The translations under genes were made by a program, and so were the position numbers. DNA of 16,228 nt from M55B167 sp046482825 (GTDB lineage Bacteria; Verrucomicrobiota; Kiritimatiellia; RFP12; UBA1067). This document shows positions 7,260 through 14,690 of this stretch, one piece after another; positions within the stretch are counted from its first letter, which is position 1, and every line of letters begins with the position of its first letter. The DNA lies in the NCBI GenBank assembly GCA_046482825.1, contig JAWOEI010000029.1:1-16228 (forward strand). Reading direction: 5' to 3'. The notes under the pieces are model-generated. The model was not told the origin of the DNA. It searched no databases and saw only the letters and a list, made by a program, of their open reading frames with translations.

Positions 7260-8360
7260 TCAGTCTAACCCGACAATATCATCCTCCAGCCATTCCGAGA
7301 CAATTGCCCGGTCACTGCTGGACAGTGACTCCAGAGGTATCCACGGGGGAAAAGTTTTCTGGTCTGGACCGGCCGACCAGAGTCTGTAGCTCTGATAGGG
7401 CGGGGCTGAGTAGTAGAACAGATCCATATCCCAACTGTCTTTAACCGTAGCACATACCAGCATCGTCTTCTGACCGCTTTTAGATTTATACGGTCCCCTG
7501 TAGGGCATGTCATGCAGATCAACATCACTGCTGTTTTCCATGGCTCCTGTAACAAAAGGGTCCAGATCGATATCATTCATGTCAACATAAGAGTCTCTAA
7601 GAGAAACGTTCATTATCGACTTCTCAAGCTGAGCCAGTAGACTGTCCAGATTCGGCAGCCATTTGGATACTGCGCGGTTTTCCATGGCTGACTGCGTACG
7701 CATTGCTTTCGCCAGATTTGAACCGTCGTAACCCGTCTTAAACTTCCTGTTGTGAGCCTTCCACTGAGCACTTTCATAAAAACCAGGATTGGGCTGCTCG
7801 TCATTAAAACCGCTTTCAGCAGGATTTCCCACCATCGCAATACGCGGCAATAGAAATGACATCAGACCGAATTTGAACATTTTCACTTCTTCCCAATCCG
7901 ATTCGGCAGTAGTTCCGGGATTCGGAAAAGCATTGTTCGGACTCAACGTTCCCATGCTCCCGTAAACCCTGTTGATAACTCTGTCCATCTCTAGGGCGCA
8001 GGGGTATTCGAAGGAAACCGGCTGAGCCCGCGACACCCACCTGCAGGCACGTGCATTAAGATCTCCCGAACCTTCAACATCCTGATCAAAATCATCTTTG
8101 AAATTCGTGAAAGGATCCATGGTCTCAACATACTTGTTATCTACAGGAGGATAAGTTCCGTAGGCAGCGTAAAACCCGGATATAGCATTCTGAACCTTCT
8201 GTATCTTAGCTCTTGTCGCAGCCTTATCACTCTGTCTGGAGGCAATGGACATCAGCATAAATACACCTGACATCAGAATACCGATGATCAGCAGAACAAT
8301 CATCAGCTCCATCAGCGTGAAAGCTCTCCGGGCCTTCATCTTTCCATATATTAAATTCAT
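7260..8360 (-). CDS. Long prepilin-like protein
   Basis: A prepilin-like protein of 366 residues. The ATG at 8360 is fixed by a strong AAGGAG 7 bases upstream. Leader MNLIYGKMKARRA, cleavage before Phe14 in RA-FTLMELMIVLLIIGILMSGVF, with Ala at -1 and Glu at +5. IQKVQNAISGFYAAYGTYPPVDN at about 53-75 is the standard GspG-type helix and Y-P turn. The middle, about 80-310, is a large soluble insertion I do not recognise. The end has LWSAGPDQK at 327-335 and DDIVGLD at 360-366. This looks like a GspG calcium tail split by about 25 residues. It is twice the length of a normal GspG. It is the first pilin gene after gspF, separated by a gap with two copies of a 52-bp repeat. Confidence 0.82.
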   Translation of the reverse strand: MNLIYGKMKARRAFTLMELMIVLLIIGILMSGVFMLMSIASRQSDKAATRAKIQKVQNAISGFYAAYGTYPPVDNKYVETMDPFTNFKDDFDQDVEGSGDLNARACRWVSRAQPVSFEYPCALEMDRVINRVYGSMGTLSPNNAFPNPGTTAESDWEEVKMFKFGLMSFLLPRIAMVGNPAESGFNDEQPNPGFYESAQWKAHNRKFKTGYDGSNLAKAMRTQSAMENRAVSKWLPNLDSLLAQLEKSIMNVSLRDSYVDMNDIDLDPFVTGAMENSSDVDLHDMPYRGPYKSKSGQKTMLVCATVKDSWDMDLFYYSAPPYQSYRLWSAGPDQKTFPPWIPLESLSSSDRAIVSEWLEDDIVGLD

Positions 8361-8367
8361 AAACGTT

Positions 8368-8373
8368 CTCCTT
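8368..8373 (-). promoter_or_regulatory. Ribosome binding site fixing the start of the 366-residue pilin gene
   Basis: AAGGAG on the minus strand, 7 bases before the ATG at 8360. An extended reading from 8378 would need a TTG start lying upstream of this site, so 8360 is preferred. Confidence 0.75.
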
Positions 8374-8400
8374 GTCAATCAGACAACCCAGTCATTTCCT

Positions 8401-8523
8401 GCTTTTCTGTAGGGCGGGGTCCGTGACCCCGCCATCAACGCGCCGCCAACCGCATTATAATATTTTAATGCGCTTTTCTGTAGGGCGGGGTCCGTGACCC
8501 CGCCATCAACGCGCCGCCAACCG
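8401..8523. repeat. Two perfect 52-bp direct repeats, each with a GC-rich hairpin
   Basis: 8401-8452 and 8472-8523 are identical, separated by a 19-base AT-rich spacer. Each holds GTAG followed by the inverted repeat GGCGGGGTC-CGT-GACCCCGCC (9-bp stem, 3-base loop) at 8413-8433 and 8484-8504. They fill most of the gap between gspF and the next gene. Without a T-run they are not classical terminators, but strong hairpins here could reduce read-through or stabilise the upstream message. Confidence 0.9.
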
Positions 8524-8528
8524 GATAA

Positions 8529-9833
8529 TTACTGCGACCCGAGGGTACTGATGATCTGAATCATAGGCATGAACATCGCAATAACAATCGTACCGACAAT
8601 CACAGCCAGCACAATAATCATCAACGGCTCAATCACAGATGTCAGACCGGCCACAGCGTTGTCCACTTCGTCATCATAGGTTTCAGCGATTCTCCCCAGC
8701 ATATCCGGCAGAGAACCGGTTTCCTCACCGACTTCAACCATGGAAATAACCATAGGAGGAAAGACCCGGGACTGCGCAAGCGGCTCCGTCATGCTTTCAC
8801 CTTCTTTTACACTGTCATGCACCGACTGTATAGCGCGGGCAATCACTGCGTTGCCAGTGGTGTCACGCACAATAATAAGCGCCTGCAGAACAGGAACACC
8901 CGAAGCAAGCAGCGTTCCCAGGGTCCGTGTCATACGCGCGACTGCGGTTTTACGGACAAGCTGTCCGAAAAGCGGCATATTGATCTTGGCCACATCAACA
9001 ATATATCCGCCGTGTTTTGTTTTTGCGAAAATCTTGAACAGAAACACAAATGCGGCAATACTGGCCAGAACAACAGCCCAGTTCTGCACCACCAGCTGAC
9101 TCGCACTCATAACAAACTGAGTTATAGCTGGCAGAGGTTTACCCGACATTAAATCGTTGAAGATGTCTTTGAATTTAGGAATAACCGCAACAAGCAGGAA
9201 ACCCGTAATGCCTATCGCTGCCACGAGAACCACAATGGGGTAAACCATGGCGCCCTTCACCTTGTTTTTGATCTTTTCGGCTTTTTCAGCGAATTCAGCC
9301 AGTCGGTTGAGAACAACCTCAAGCACACCGCCGGCCTCACCTGCACGCACCATATTCACATATAAATTGTCAAAAATTTTCGGATAATTCGTCAGTGATT
9401 CAGAAAATGTACTTCCGCTCTCCACCGCGTCACTCATGCCGCCAAGAGCTTCTTTGAGGGTTACATGGGGTGTCTGACGCTTCAGCACATTCAGGCCCCG
9501 CAACAAAGGCAGACCGGCATCCACAAGCGTAGCCAGCTGGCGCGTCAGCACGGTGAGATCCTTCTGTTTGACTCGCGGCCTTAAAAATTTCGGAAGCTTG
9601 ATCTCAATATTGGATTTCGCCTTCTTTTTTGCAGGAGTCTTCTTGCGCCCGGTTTTCTTTGGAGCTGGCTTTTTTCCACTCTTTGAAGTACCGCCCCCGG
9701 TTTCACCTATAGCAGTGGGAAACAACCCCATCCCGCGCACTTTTGAGACAGCCTGACCCTGACTGGTCGCTTCTACTGTTCCGCGGCTTTCTTTACCTGA
9801 CGAATCTTTAGCAATATATGCAAATGTGGGCAT
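8529..9833 (-). CDS. gspF: Type II secretion / type IV pilus inner-membrane platform protein GspF/PilC
   Basis: 434 residues, the usual length for this family. It begins MPTFAYIAKDSSGKESRGTVEA, the standard GspF start. Two GspF domains follow. The first is at about 93-215, with TRQLATLVDAGLPLLRGL and the helix break at NYPKIFDNLYVNMVRAGEAGG. The second is at about 290-430, with RTLGTLLASGVPVLQAL and MVEVGEETGSLPDMLGRIAETYD. Membrane segments are near 199-219, 252-270 and 404-424. A Lys-, Pro- and Ala-rich linker occupies about 48-75. GGAG lies 7 bases before the ATG. The protein anchors the assembly ATPase and drives pilin insertion into the fibre. It heads the minus-strand block; no ATPase or secretin gene is in the window. 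GspF and PilC cannot be told apart by sequence alone, and the pseudopilin neighbours favour GspF. Confidence 0.95.
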   Translation of the reverse strand: MPTFAYIAKDSSGKESRGTVEATSQGQAVSKVRGMGLFPTAIGETGGGTSKSGKKPAPKKTGRKKTPAKKKAKSNIEIKLPKFLRPRVKQKDLTVLTRQLATLVDAGLPLLRGLNVLKRQTPHVTLKEALGGMSDAVESGSTFSESLTNYPKIFDNLYVNMVRAGEAGGVLEVVLNRLAEFAEKAEKIKNKVKGAMVYPIVVLVAAIGITGFLLVAVIPKFKDIFNDLMSGKPLPAITQFVMSASQLVVQNWAVVLASIAAFVFLFKIFAKTKHGGYIVDVAKINMPLFGQLVRKTAVARMTRTLGTLLASGVPVLQALIIVRDTTGNAVIARAIQSVHDSVKEGESMTEPLAQSRVFPPMVISMVEVGEETGSLPDMLGRIAETYDDEVDNAVAGLTSVIEPLMIIVLAVIVGTIVIAMFMPMIQIISTLGSQ

Positions 9834-9928
9834 AACGACGCTCCGAAAAATGTGAAATTCCTGTCAAGTTCAGACACATATATCAATGTGCCGGAAAAAA
9901 ACTCAACTGTTTCATACTGTGAACATAG

Positions 9929-9957
9929 AGTATACCACAGTACACACTCTTTTGAAA
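9929..9957 (-). promoter_or_regulatory. Candidate promoter for the gspF operon
   Basis: On the minus strand an extended -10, TGGTATACT, is at 9929-9937, with a weak -35 TTTCAA 17 bases upstream at 9952-9957. Transcription would start near 9922, leaving a leader of about 90 bases. A second candidate nearer the gene has TTGAGT and TATATG with an 18-base spacer. This assumes a sigma-70-like consensus applies. Confidence 0.35.
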
Positions 9958-10020
9958 AGCAACTTTCTTATCCTCTCCTAGCGTTGCATAGGAATAAAGA
10001 GAAAAAGGAATCCATCTGAT

Positions 10021-10053
10021 TTTTCGTGTTTTTCGTGTTTTTCGTGGTTAAAA
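10021..10053 (+). repeat. TTTCGTG-type short repeat element, copy 2
   Basis: Three near-perfect 9-base units of TTTTCGTGT ending TTTTCGTGG, then TTAAA. It is preceded by CATCTG as is the copy at 5914-5943. The two are about 4.1 kb apart and both lie in intergenic DNA. Confidence 0.7.
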
Positions 10054-10210
10054 CTGCGAAGGCAACTACTGTTTTAAATGCTGCTTTAGTTGCTTTCAAT
10101 CAACAACTTATGCAAATGGTCTCCTGAGTTTCTTGTTTTTGCGACAGGAGTTGATTTTATAGCGACTAAATATATAAATTAATGAGTGTCACTAATTATA
10201 TAGTTCGGAA

Positions 10211-10239
10211 TTGACTTTTCAGGGTTGAAAAAGTATTGT
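10211..10239 (+). promoter_or_regulatory. Candidate promoter for the plus-strand glycan genes
   Basis: TTGACT at 10211-10216 and TATTGT at 10234-10239 with a 17-base spacer. Predicted start near 10246, giving a leader of roughly 100 bases before the ATG at 10353. Match to the sigma-70-like consensus is moderate. Confidence 0.4.
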
Positions 10240-10352
10240 TTCAATTTCACCAGACCTTCGAAACACGCAACGTTTTTATCTGAAATGCTCAGGTATTTAA
10301 CGGCGATGATTCCACGGGAACACAGTAAAATATAAATGAAAGCAGTTTCAGC

Positions 10353-11096
10353 ATGAAACAGGTTATCTGCATGAAATGGGGTACTCTTTACGGACCCGAA
10401 TATGTAAATCGTCTCTACAACATGGTCCACCGGGAAACCACAGGGGAACTCGACTTTGTCTGCCTGACGGATAATCAGGAAGATATCAACCCGGCTGTAC
10501 GCTGTTTTGAATGCCCGGAAATAGACATCCCCCCGCCGCACAATATGCGCGGCTGGCGGAAACTGAATCTGTATGCAAAAAGCGACAGTCTCTTCGGATT
10601 GTCAGGCGACTGGCTCTATCTCGACCTCGATGTTGTTGTAACCGGTCCGCTTGATCCTTTTTTTGAGTACAAACCCAGTGCTCCTTTCATTGTTATGAAG
10701 AACTGGACCCAGCCTGGATCCGGCATAGGCAATACCTCCTGCTACCGCTTCCGTGTGGGAAACGACACCTATCTTCTGACCGACTTGCTGAATAAACACG
10801 CAGAGATTCTGAATAAATTCTCCAACTCCCAGACCTACATAAGCCGCAATGTGAAACAGATTGAATTCTGGCCTGACGAATGGTGTGTTCTTTTCAAGGT
10901 TCAGTGCATTCCGCCCTGGCCCCTGCGCTTCTGGAAAACACCGGTCCTCCCGGAAAGCGCCCGTGTCGTTGCATTTCCCGGCGTCCCCAATCCGCACCAG
11001 GCTGTCAGAGGTGAATGGCCAGTAAAGGCTACATGGAAAAAAATCTATAAAGTCATCAAACCCGCCACATGGATAAACGATTTCTGGAACGATTGA
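10353..11096 (+). CDS. Glycosyltransferase of the DLD-motif family
   Basis: 247 residues. The N-terminus MKQVICMKWGTLYGPEYVNRLYNMV and the FVCLTDN at 35-41 are typical of a small bacterial glycosyltransferase family with a GT-A-like fold. GWRKLNLYAKSDSLFGL at 67-83 is followed by WLYLDLDVVVTGPLDPFF at 87-104, where DLD is the metal- and nucleotide-sugar-binding DxD motif. NTSCYRF at 127-133 and FWPDEWCVLFK at 172-182 also fit. The C-terminal FPGVPNPHQA at 208-217 corresponds to an F-H-G-x-P-x-P element in relatives, with Pro in place of His. I chose the first ATG; the ribosome binding site is weak. The next gene, a sulfotransferase, begins 37 bases downstream. It probably adds a sugar to a surface glycan; donor and acceptor are not known. 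Confidence 0.85.
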   Translation: MKQVICMKWGTLYGPEYVNRLYNMVHRETTGELDFVCLTDNQEDINPAVRCFECPEIDIPPPHNMRGWRKLNLYAKSDSLFGLSGDWLYLDLDVVVTGPLDPFFEYKPSAPFIVMKNWTQPGSGIGNTSCYRFRVGNDTYLLTDLLNKHAEILNKFSNSQTYISRNVKQIEFWPDEWCVLFKVQCIPPWPLRFWKTPVLPESARVVAFPGVPNPHQAVRGEWPVKATWKKIYKVIKPATWINDFWND

Positions 11097-11133
11097 AAGC
11101 GGCCCCGGCAGGATTGCATAAGAGGTAAGGCTA

Positions 11134-11946
11134 ATGGGACAAAGCAAAAAACGTTCAGCTTTTCATGATCGATATGTCCGACCTGTTGAATATTCTGTAA
11201 AAAAAATCAAGAAACCGGTACGGAGATATCTGTATAAACGCAACCTTGACCCTTTGCGTAAACAAGGTGTTCAGATCATCCATTTCATACATATACGCAA
11301 AGCCGGTGGAAGTGCTGTTAAAAGTGCTGTTAAAAAAGTTAATTCCGAATTGAACGGAATCCATTTTGAGTTGCATCCCCACCGCATCACCCTGAAAGAC
11401 ATCCCCACTGGCGACAAAGTATTCTTTTTTCTGCGGGATCCGGTAACACGTTTCACCAGTGCGTTCTGGAGCCGATACCGTAAAGGAGGCCCCGCGGATT
11501 ATATTCCCTGGAACTGGTATGAAGAAAGAGCTTTTGAAATATTCAGAACGCCCAACGAGCTGGCCACAGCTTTAAGTTCTGAAAATAGAGTTCTACGCAA
11601 AAAAGCCATATCAGCCATGCGTCATATGAAACACGTCAATTCTTTTTACCGCGACTGGTTTCATTCGGAATCATATTTAATGTCTCGCTTGCCGGATATT
11701 ATTTTTGCAGGGCGCACAGAAACATTACGTGATGATTTCCAACATTTCACAAGAAAACTGGGACTGGAAAAACAGCTGATACTGCCCTGCGACATGAAAA
11801 GCTCAAATCGCTCTCCAAAAGGTGAAAGTCGCACTTTGGATAAAGAGGCTGTAAAAAATATCCAGGCCTGGTATGCGGAAGATTATGTATTTATCGATCT
11901 ATGCAGACAGGCAGGAAAAATAATTGATCATAAGTCTGCATTCTGA
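11134..11946 (+). CDS. Sulfotransferase, family-2 (carbohydrate sulfotransferase) type
   Basis: 270 residues. GAGG lies 8 bases before the ATG. The N-terminal 45 residues are highly basic. HFIHIRKAGGSAVKSAV at 50-66 is the 5'-phosphosulfate-binding loop, and FFFLRDPVTRFTSAFWSRYR at 97-116 the 3'-phosphate-binding motif with Arg101 and Ser109. These are the two PAPS-binding elements of family-2 sulfotransferases, which act on sugar hydroxyls. The later region FAGRTETLRDDFQHFTRKLGL at about 190-210 is also typical of this family. It follows the glycosyltransferase, so it probably sulfates the same glycan. Its last 19 bases overlap the end of the convergent sulfotransferase gene. The substrate is not determinable. 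Confidence 0.88.
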   Translation: MGQSKKRSAFHDRYVRPVEYSVKKIKKPVRRYLYKRNLDPLRKQGVQIIHFIHIRKAGGSAVKSAVKKVNSELNGIHFELHPHRITLKDIPTGDKVFFFLRDPVTRFTSAFWSRYRKGGPADYIPWNWYEERAFEIFRTPNELATALSSENRVLRKKAISAMRHMKHVNSFYRDWFHSESYLMSRLPDIIFAGRTETLRDDFQHFTRKLGLEKQLILPCDMKSSNRSPKGESRTLDKEAVKNIQAWYAEDYVFIDLCRQAGKIIDHKSAF

Positions 11947-12737
11947 GTATAACCCAGCTTATCAAGCATCAGGCCGGCAGATTTGTAAATAAATGATAAT
12001 TCATCGGCCGATAAATCTTTCCATTTATTTCTACCGTCAAACAGGGGTTGATTTATCTGCCAGTTTCGATACTGCTTGTGATTTTTACCTGAAAAGTTTT
12101 CGGGCTTAGCGAGAGATCTGGAATACCACCGCCTGCCCTTTAAATTGAAATTCCTCATTTCGGGATAATATTTCTCGCCCAGGAACGACAAAACACTGGT
12201 TATGGCAGATTCAAAGTCAGTGATGATATCTTCATATTTCACTACATGAACATTTGGATTATCCCAAAATTTCTCTCCGGCCTTATTGTCATTGACCCAT
12301 CTATTGATTCCGTCTTCAAGACTACCCCTGCGTTTCTTAATAGAGTAAGCGACATCTCTTCCGTCTCTGATAATCAGGACTACCTTGGCATCAGGACTAT
12401 ACTCCAGAATAGTTGCTATCCGTTTGATATGCAGCGGGGTTTTCTCCACCCACCTGCGCTTTCCTGCAGCGATAGTCAACTTATTGAATTTTTTCTGCGC
12501 TTTATTAAACCGATTAATGCGGCCCTCTTTCACGCAATTGCTTTCATAGGGAATTCCGTGCATTCCGGGATGAGCATCAAGAATTGCCAGTAACAGCGAT
12601 GTTCCGCTGTGTCCACAACCGACAATAAACACCGGCGGGCTGTCAACTCTGATGCCGCGCAACAATTTATTCCAGTAATACTTTATTAATATTCGTGCTT
12701 TATCTGGAAACACGATGAATAATTCAGCAACTTTCAT
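11928..12737 (-). CDS. Sulfotransferase, family-1/3 type
   Basis: 269 residues. PVFIVGCGHSGTSLLLAILDAHP at 35-57 is the 5'-phosphosulfate-binding loop, here GCGHSGTS. WVEKTPLHI at 96-104 is the conserved E-K-T-P segment, and VVLIIRDGRDVAYSI at 119-133 the 3'-phosphate-binding motif with Arg124 and Ser132. VVKYEDI near 165-171 is another family element. Fold and cofactor (PAPS) are well supported; the acceptor could be a sugar or a protein tyrosine. The start ATG at 12737 is preceded by an AGG-containing stretch but no strong site. It lies 86 bases after the next sulfotransferase gene on the same strand and ends inside the convergent gene by 19 bases. Confidence 0.88.
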   Translation of the reverse strand: MKVAELFIVFPDKARILIKYYWNKLLRGIRVDSPPVFIVGCGHSGTSLLLAILDAHPGMHGIPYESNCVKEGRINRFNKAQKKFNKLTIAAGKRRWVEKTPLHIKRIATILEYSPDAKVVLIIRDGRDVAYSIKKRRGSLEDGINRWVNDNKAGEKFWDNPNVHVVKYEDIITDFESAITSVLSFLGEKYYPEMRNFNLKGRRWYSRSLAKPENFSGKNHKQYRNWQINQPLFDGRNKWKDLSADELSFIYKSAGLMLDKLGYTQNADL

Positions 12738-12823
12738 CCAACCAACCTTTTGACTGTTTCGTTATCACCCAATTTAATAAGTTTCTCCGCAAAAGCGGAA
12801 ATGTTTATCAGGAAAACCCCGCT

Positions 12824-13477
12824 TCAGACACTGTCTTCATGCCTCGGACGAAAGGCAGGTCTGATGTAACGTTTCATCACTTTTTTAATAAATCTACTTA
12901 CTTTTTTGGCAGGACTTTTTCGGGCTTTAAGCTTGCTTTCCCTATCACTGATTTTATTTGCATGGGGAAAAGCAATATCAGGAACATCAACTCCCAAAAA
13001 AGGGCACAGTTTTTCCCATCCATCCCCTTCAGCTAAATTCATTACAAGCAGGTCATCAGGACGGTCTTTGAAATATCTGGTCACCTCTTCATTATGTTCC
13101 ATGAAGCGTTTCAGATACACATCCTCATTGCCTTCAGGGCAACCGACACCATATATCCATTCTCTCATTGCTGTAGTTCTGCTGCCAAAGTATTTGACCT
13201 GACTCTTTATCCAGGACTCGGGATCCCTCAGCAATAAGATGAACTTGCTGCCCGGATATTCATGATCAAGCTCTTTGTAGATTATCGGCCAGGGATTATC
13301 CTGGAACGCATCATACTTACTAACAAGACTGCGGACCATAGGAAGCACATTTTCTGCGATATCCGGATCATGAATTCCATGTGCCCCGGTTACTCGATAC
13401 CCCAGCTTCTTTAAAGCCAGTGCAAGACTTGAAGTACCGGTTTTGTGAAAACCTAAACAGAATACTTTTTCTTTCAT
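12824..13477 (-). CDS. Sulfotransferase, family-4-like
   Basis: 217 residues. KVFCLGFHKTGTSSLALALKKLGY at 4-27 is the nucleotide-binding loop in the short G-F-H-K-T-G-T form of Sulfotransfer_4 proteins. DAFQDNPWPIIYKELDHEYPGSKFILLLRDPESWIKS at 57-92 is diagnostic for that group and contains the 3'-phosphate-binding LLRDPESW. The C-terminal 40 residues are very basic. The ATG at 13477 has GAGG 7 bases upstream (13485-13488); a TTG at 13483 would add only two residues. This is the third sulfotransferase in the locus and the third different family. It would transfer sulfate from PAPS to an unknown acceptor. Some Sulfotransfer_4 relatives have no proven activity. Confidence 0.85.
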   Translation of the reverse strand: MKEKVFCLGFHKTGTSSLALALKKLGYRVTGAHGIHDPDIAENVLPMVRSLVSKYDAFQDNPWPIIYKELDHEYPGSKFILLLRDPESWIKSQVKYFGSRTTAMREWIYGVGCPEGNEDVYLKRFMEHNEEVTRYFKDRPDDLLVMNLAEGDGWEKLCPFLGVDVPDIAFPHANKISDRESKLKARKSPAKKVSRFIKKVMKRYIRPAFRPRHEDSV

Positions 13478-13649
13478 TCTCAATCCTCAATGTTAATGCT
13501 CAACGATAATATGTGTTTTGATAGCCGGCAGACAAACAACGTTCGAAATATGCAGACCGTGAACATTCCTAAATAAGCGGGAATCATAATTCCTAATAGT
13601 CTCCGGTGGGAGAACAGCTCGGATGTCGGCTAAATGCAGATTAAGGACT

Positions 13650-14690
13650 TTAACCCTGCAATGACTTCCTGATATATTCCCCATGTTTTTGAAAACTGTA
13701 TTCTTTTGCGAACAAATTTCGCCCTGCTTGAGCTATTTTTCTGCGCTCTGAATCATGACTGAGAAAATAGCGCACCTTATCCACCAGATCATCCAGATCT
13801 TCAAAACAGACATAATGCGTATTTTCAACAATAGGGAGAGGCAGTTTGAGCCCGCGGACAGAAGGAGAGCTGATCATAAATGTACACAGGAACAAGGCCT
13901 CATTATGCCGGAAAGTGTACTCCCCCTTGCCTTCTATTGCCAGGTTTATCCTGCTACCCCGCATAATTTCTGCAAATCGCCCTATAGAAACACGCCGGGC
14001 TTTCAGTTCTCCGGGGACAGGCTCACCATATTTTCTATGCGGAGTTAATCCTCCTCCCATGTCAAAGCCTTCGGAATAAAGCCGTTGCAAAGATGCCAGC
14101 CTGGATGGGTGCGTGGTTTTTCCGGCGAAAAACAAATCGTGACAAAATTCTTCCGACGGATTACTGTAGCCCAGATTTCCGGGAACAATCCTCCGCACAT
14201 TTCTTGTCGTAACATCAATAAACGGGCATCCGAGCATGGTGTTTCGTATTTTTGCCTTGTTTGATTCTGAAATCCGGTAACGATCAAGGTCGATATAGTG
14301 CTCCCGTTTGAAAACAACATCAAAGAGATCCAGAACATCATCCGGCGGCAGAATCCCTGCCTCAGCATTAGTCACCACCAGTCCTTTGGTAACAGTTAAA
14401 TGTCTGATGAAAGAAAGATCTTCTTTATGCACAATACTGTTGTCATAACCTATGCGCTGATTGACCAGCACCGCATCGTATGAGCGGTTGATGTGGTGCG
14501 CATTTTTTTTAAACCATTCGAAAGTGCGTCCAGTTACATCAAATACAGTGTAAAGAGAAGCTGCAAAGAAGCCGTCCTGCCCACCTATGGGAGACCCGCT
14601 GAACGCCCGTTTTATCCGGCGTAAAGGATTAAGACGTTTACCGCTTCTGTTTCGATTACTACGATAATTTGATATGTAAAGGACCTTCAT
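13650..14690 (-). CDS. CgeB-like glycosyltransferase (GT4-type fold)
   Basis: 346 residues. It starts MKVLYISNYRSN, a typical Rossmann start of GT-B glycosyltransferases. HDLFFAGKTTHPSRLASLQRLYSEGFDMGGG at 184-214 and AIEGKGEYTFRHNEALFLCTFMISS at 251-275 match the donor-binding half of CgeB/Glyco_trans_1_2 proteins. The C-terminus VCFEDLDDLVDKVRYFLSHDSERRKIAQAGRNLFAKEYSF at 294-333 is the standard end of that domain. The ATG at 14690 overlaps the upstream TGA by one base as TGATG, with GGAG 8 bases before it; a GTG at 14699 is also open. Co-translation with the ELM1-type gene is likely. Sugar donor and acceptor are unknown. Confidence 0.83.
   Translation of the reverse strand: MKVLYISNYRSNRNRSGKRLNPLRRIKRAFSGSPIGGQDGFFAASLYTVFDVTGRTFEWFKKNAHHINRSYDAVLVNQRIGYDNSIVHKEDLSFIRHLTVTKGLVVTNAEAGILPPDDVLDLFDVVFKREHYIDLDRYRISESNKAKIRNTMLGCPFIDVTTRNVRRIVPGNLGYSNPSEEFCHDLFFAGKTTHPSRLASLQRLYSEGFDMGGGLTPHRKYGEPVPGELKARRVSIGRFAEIMRGSRINLAIEGKGEYTFRHNEALFLCTFMISSPSVRGLKLPLPIVENTHYVCFEDLDDLVDKVRYFLSHDSERRKIAQAGRNLFAKEYSFQKHGEYIRKSLQG

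Larger units (their letters stand above)
9834..10352. other. Divergent intergenic region between gspF and the glycan locus
   Basis: 519 bases without a convincing gene. It holds candidate promoters for both directions, the TTTCGTG element at 10021-10053 and AT-rich sequence. The only sizeable open frame, on the minus strand over 10179-10541, overlaps the glycosyltransferase gene and looks like its shadow. Confidence 0.7.

Noticed and set aside
8413..8504. GC-rich hairpins as intrinsic terminators
   Set aside because: No T-run follows on either strand, and further pilin genes continue in the same direction.
10179..10541. Minus-strand open frame of 120 codons
   Set aside because: About half lies antisense to the glycosyltransferase gene and the rest in AT-rich intergenic DNA. 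No motif or ribosome binding site.
12786..12799. Hairpin TCCGC-AAAA-GCGGA between two sulfotransferase genes
   Set aside because: Only a 5-bp stem and no T-run on the transcribed strand, so terminator function cannot be supported.
13493..13684. Minus-strand open frame of 63 codons between the CgeB-like gene and a sulfotransferase
   Set aside because: It overlaps the end of the CgeB-like gene by 35 bases, has no good ribosome binding site and resembles nothing I know. It could be a remnant or a small gene, but the sequence alone does not support it.
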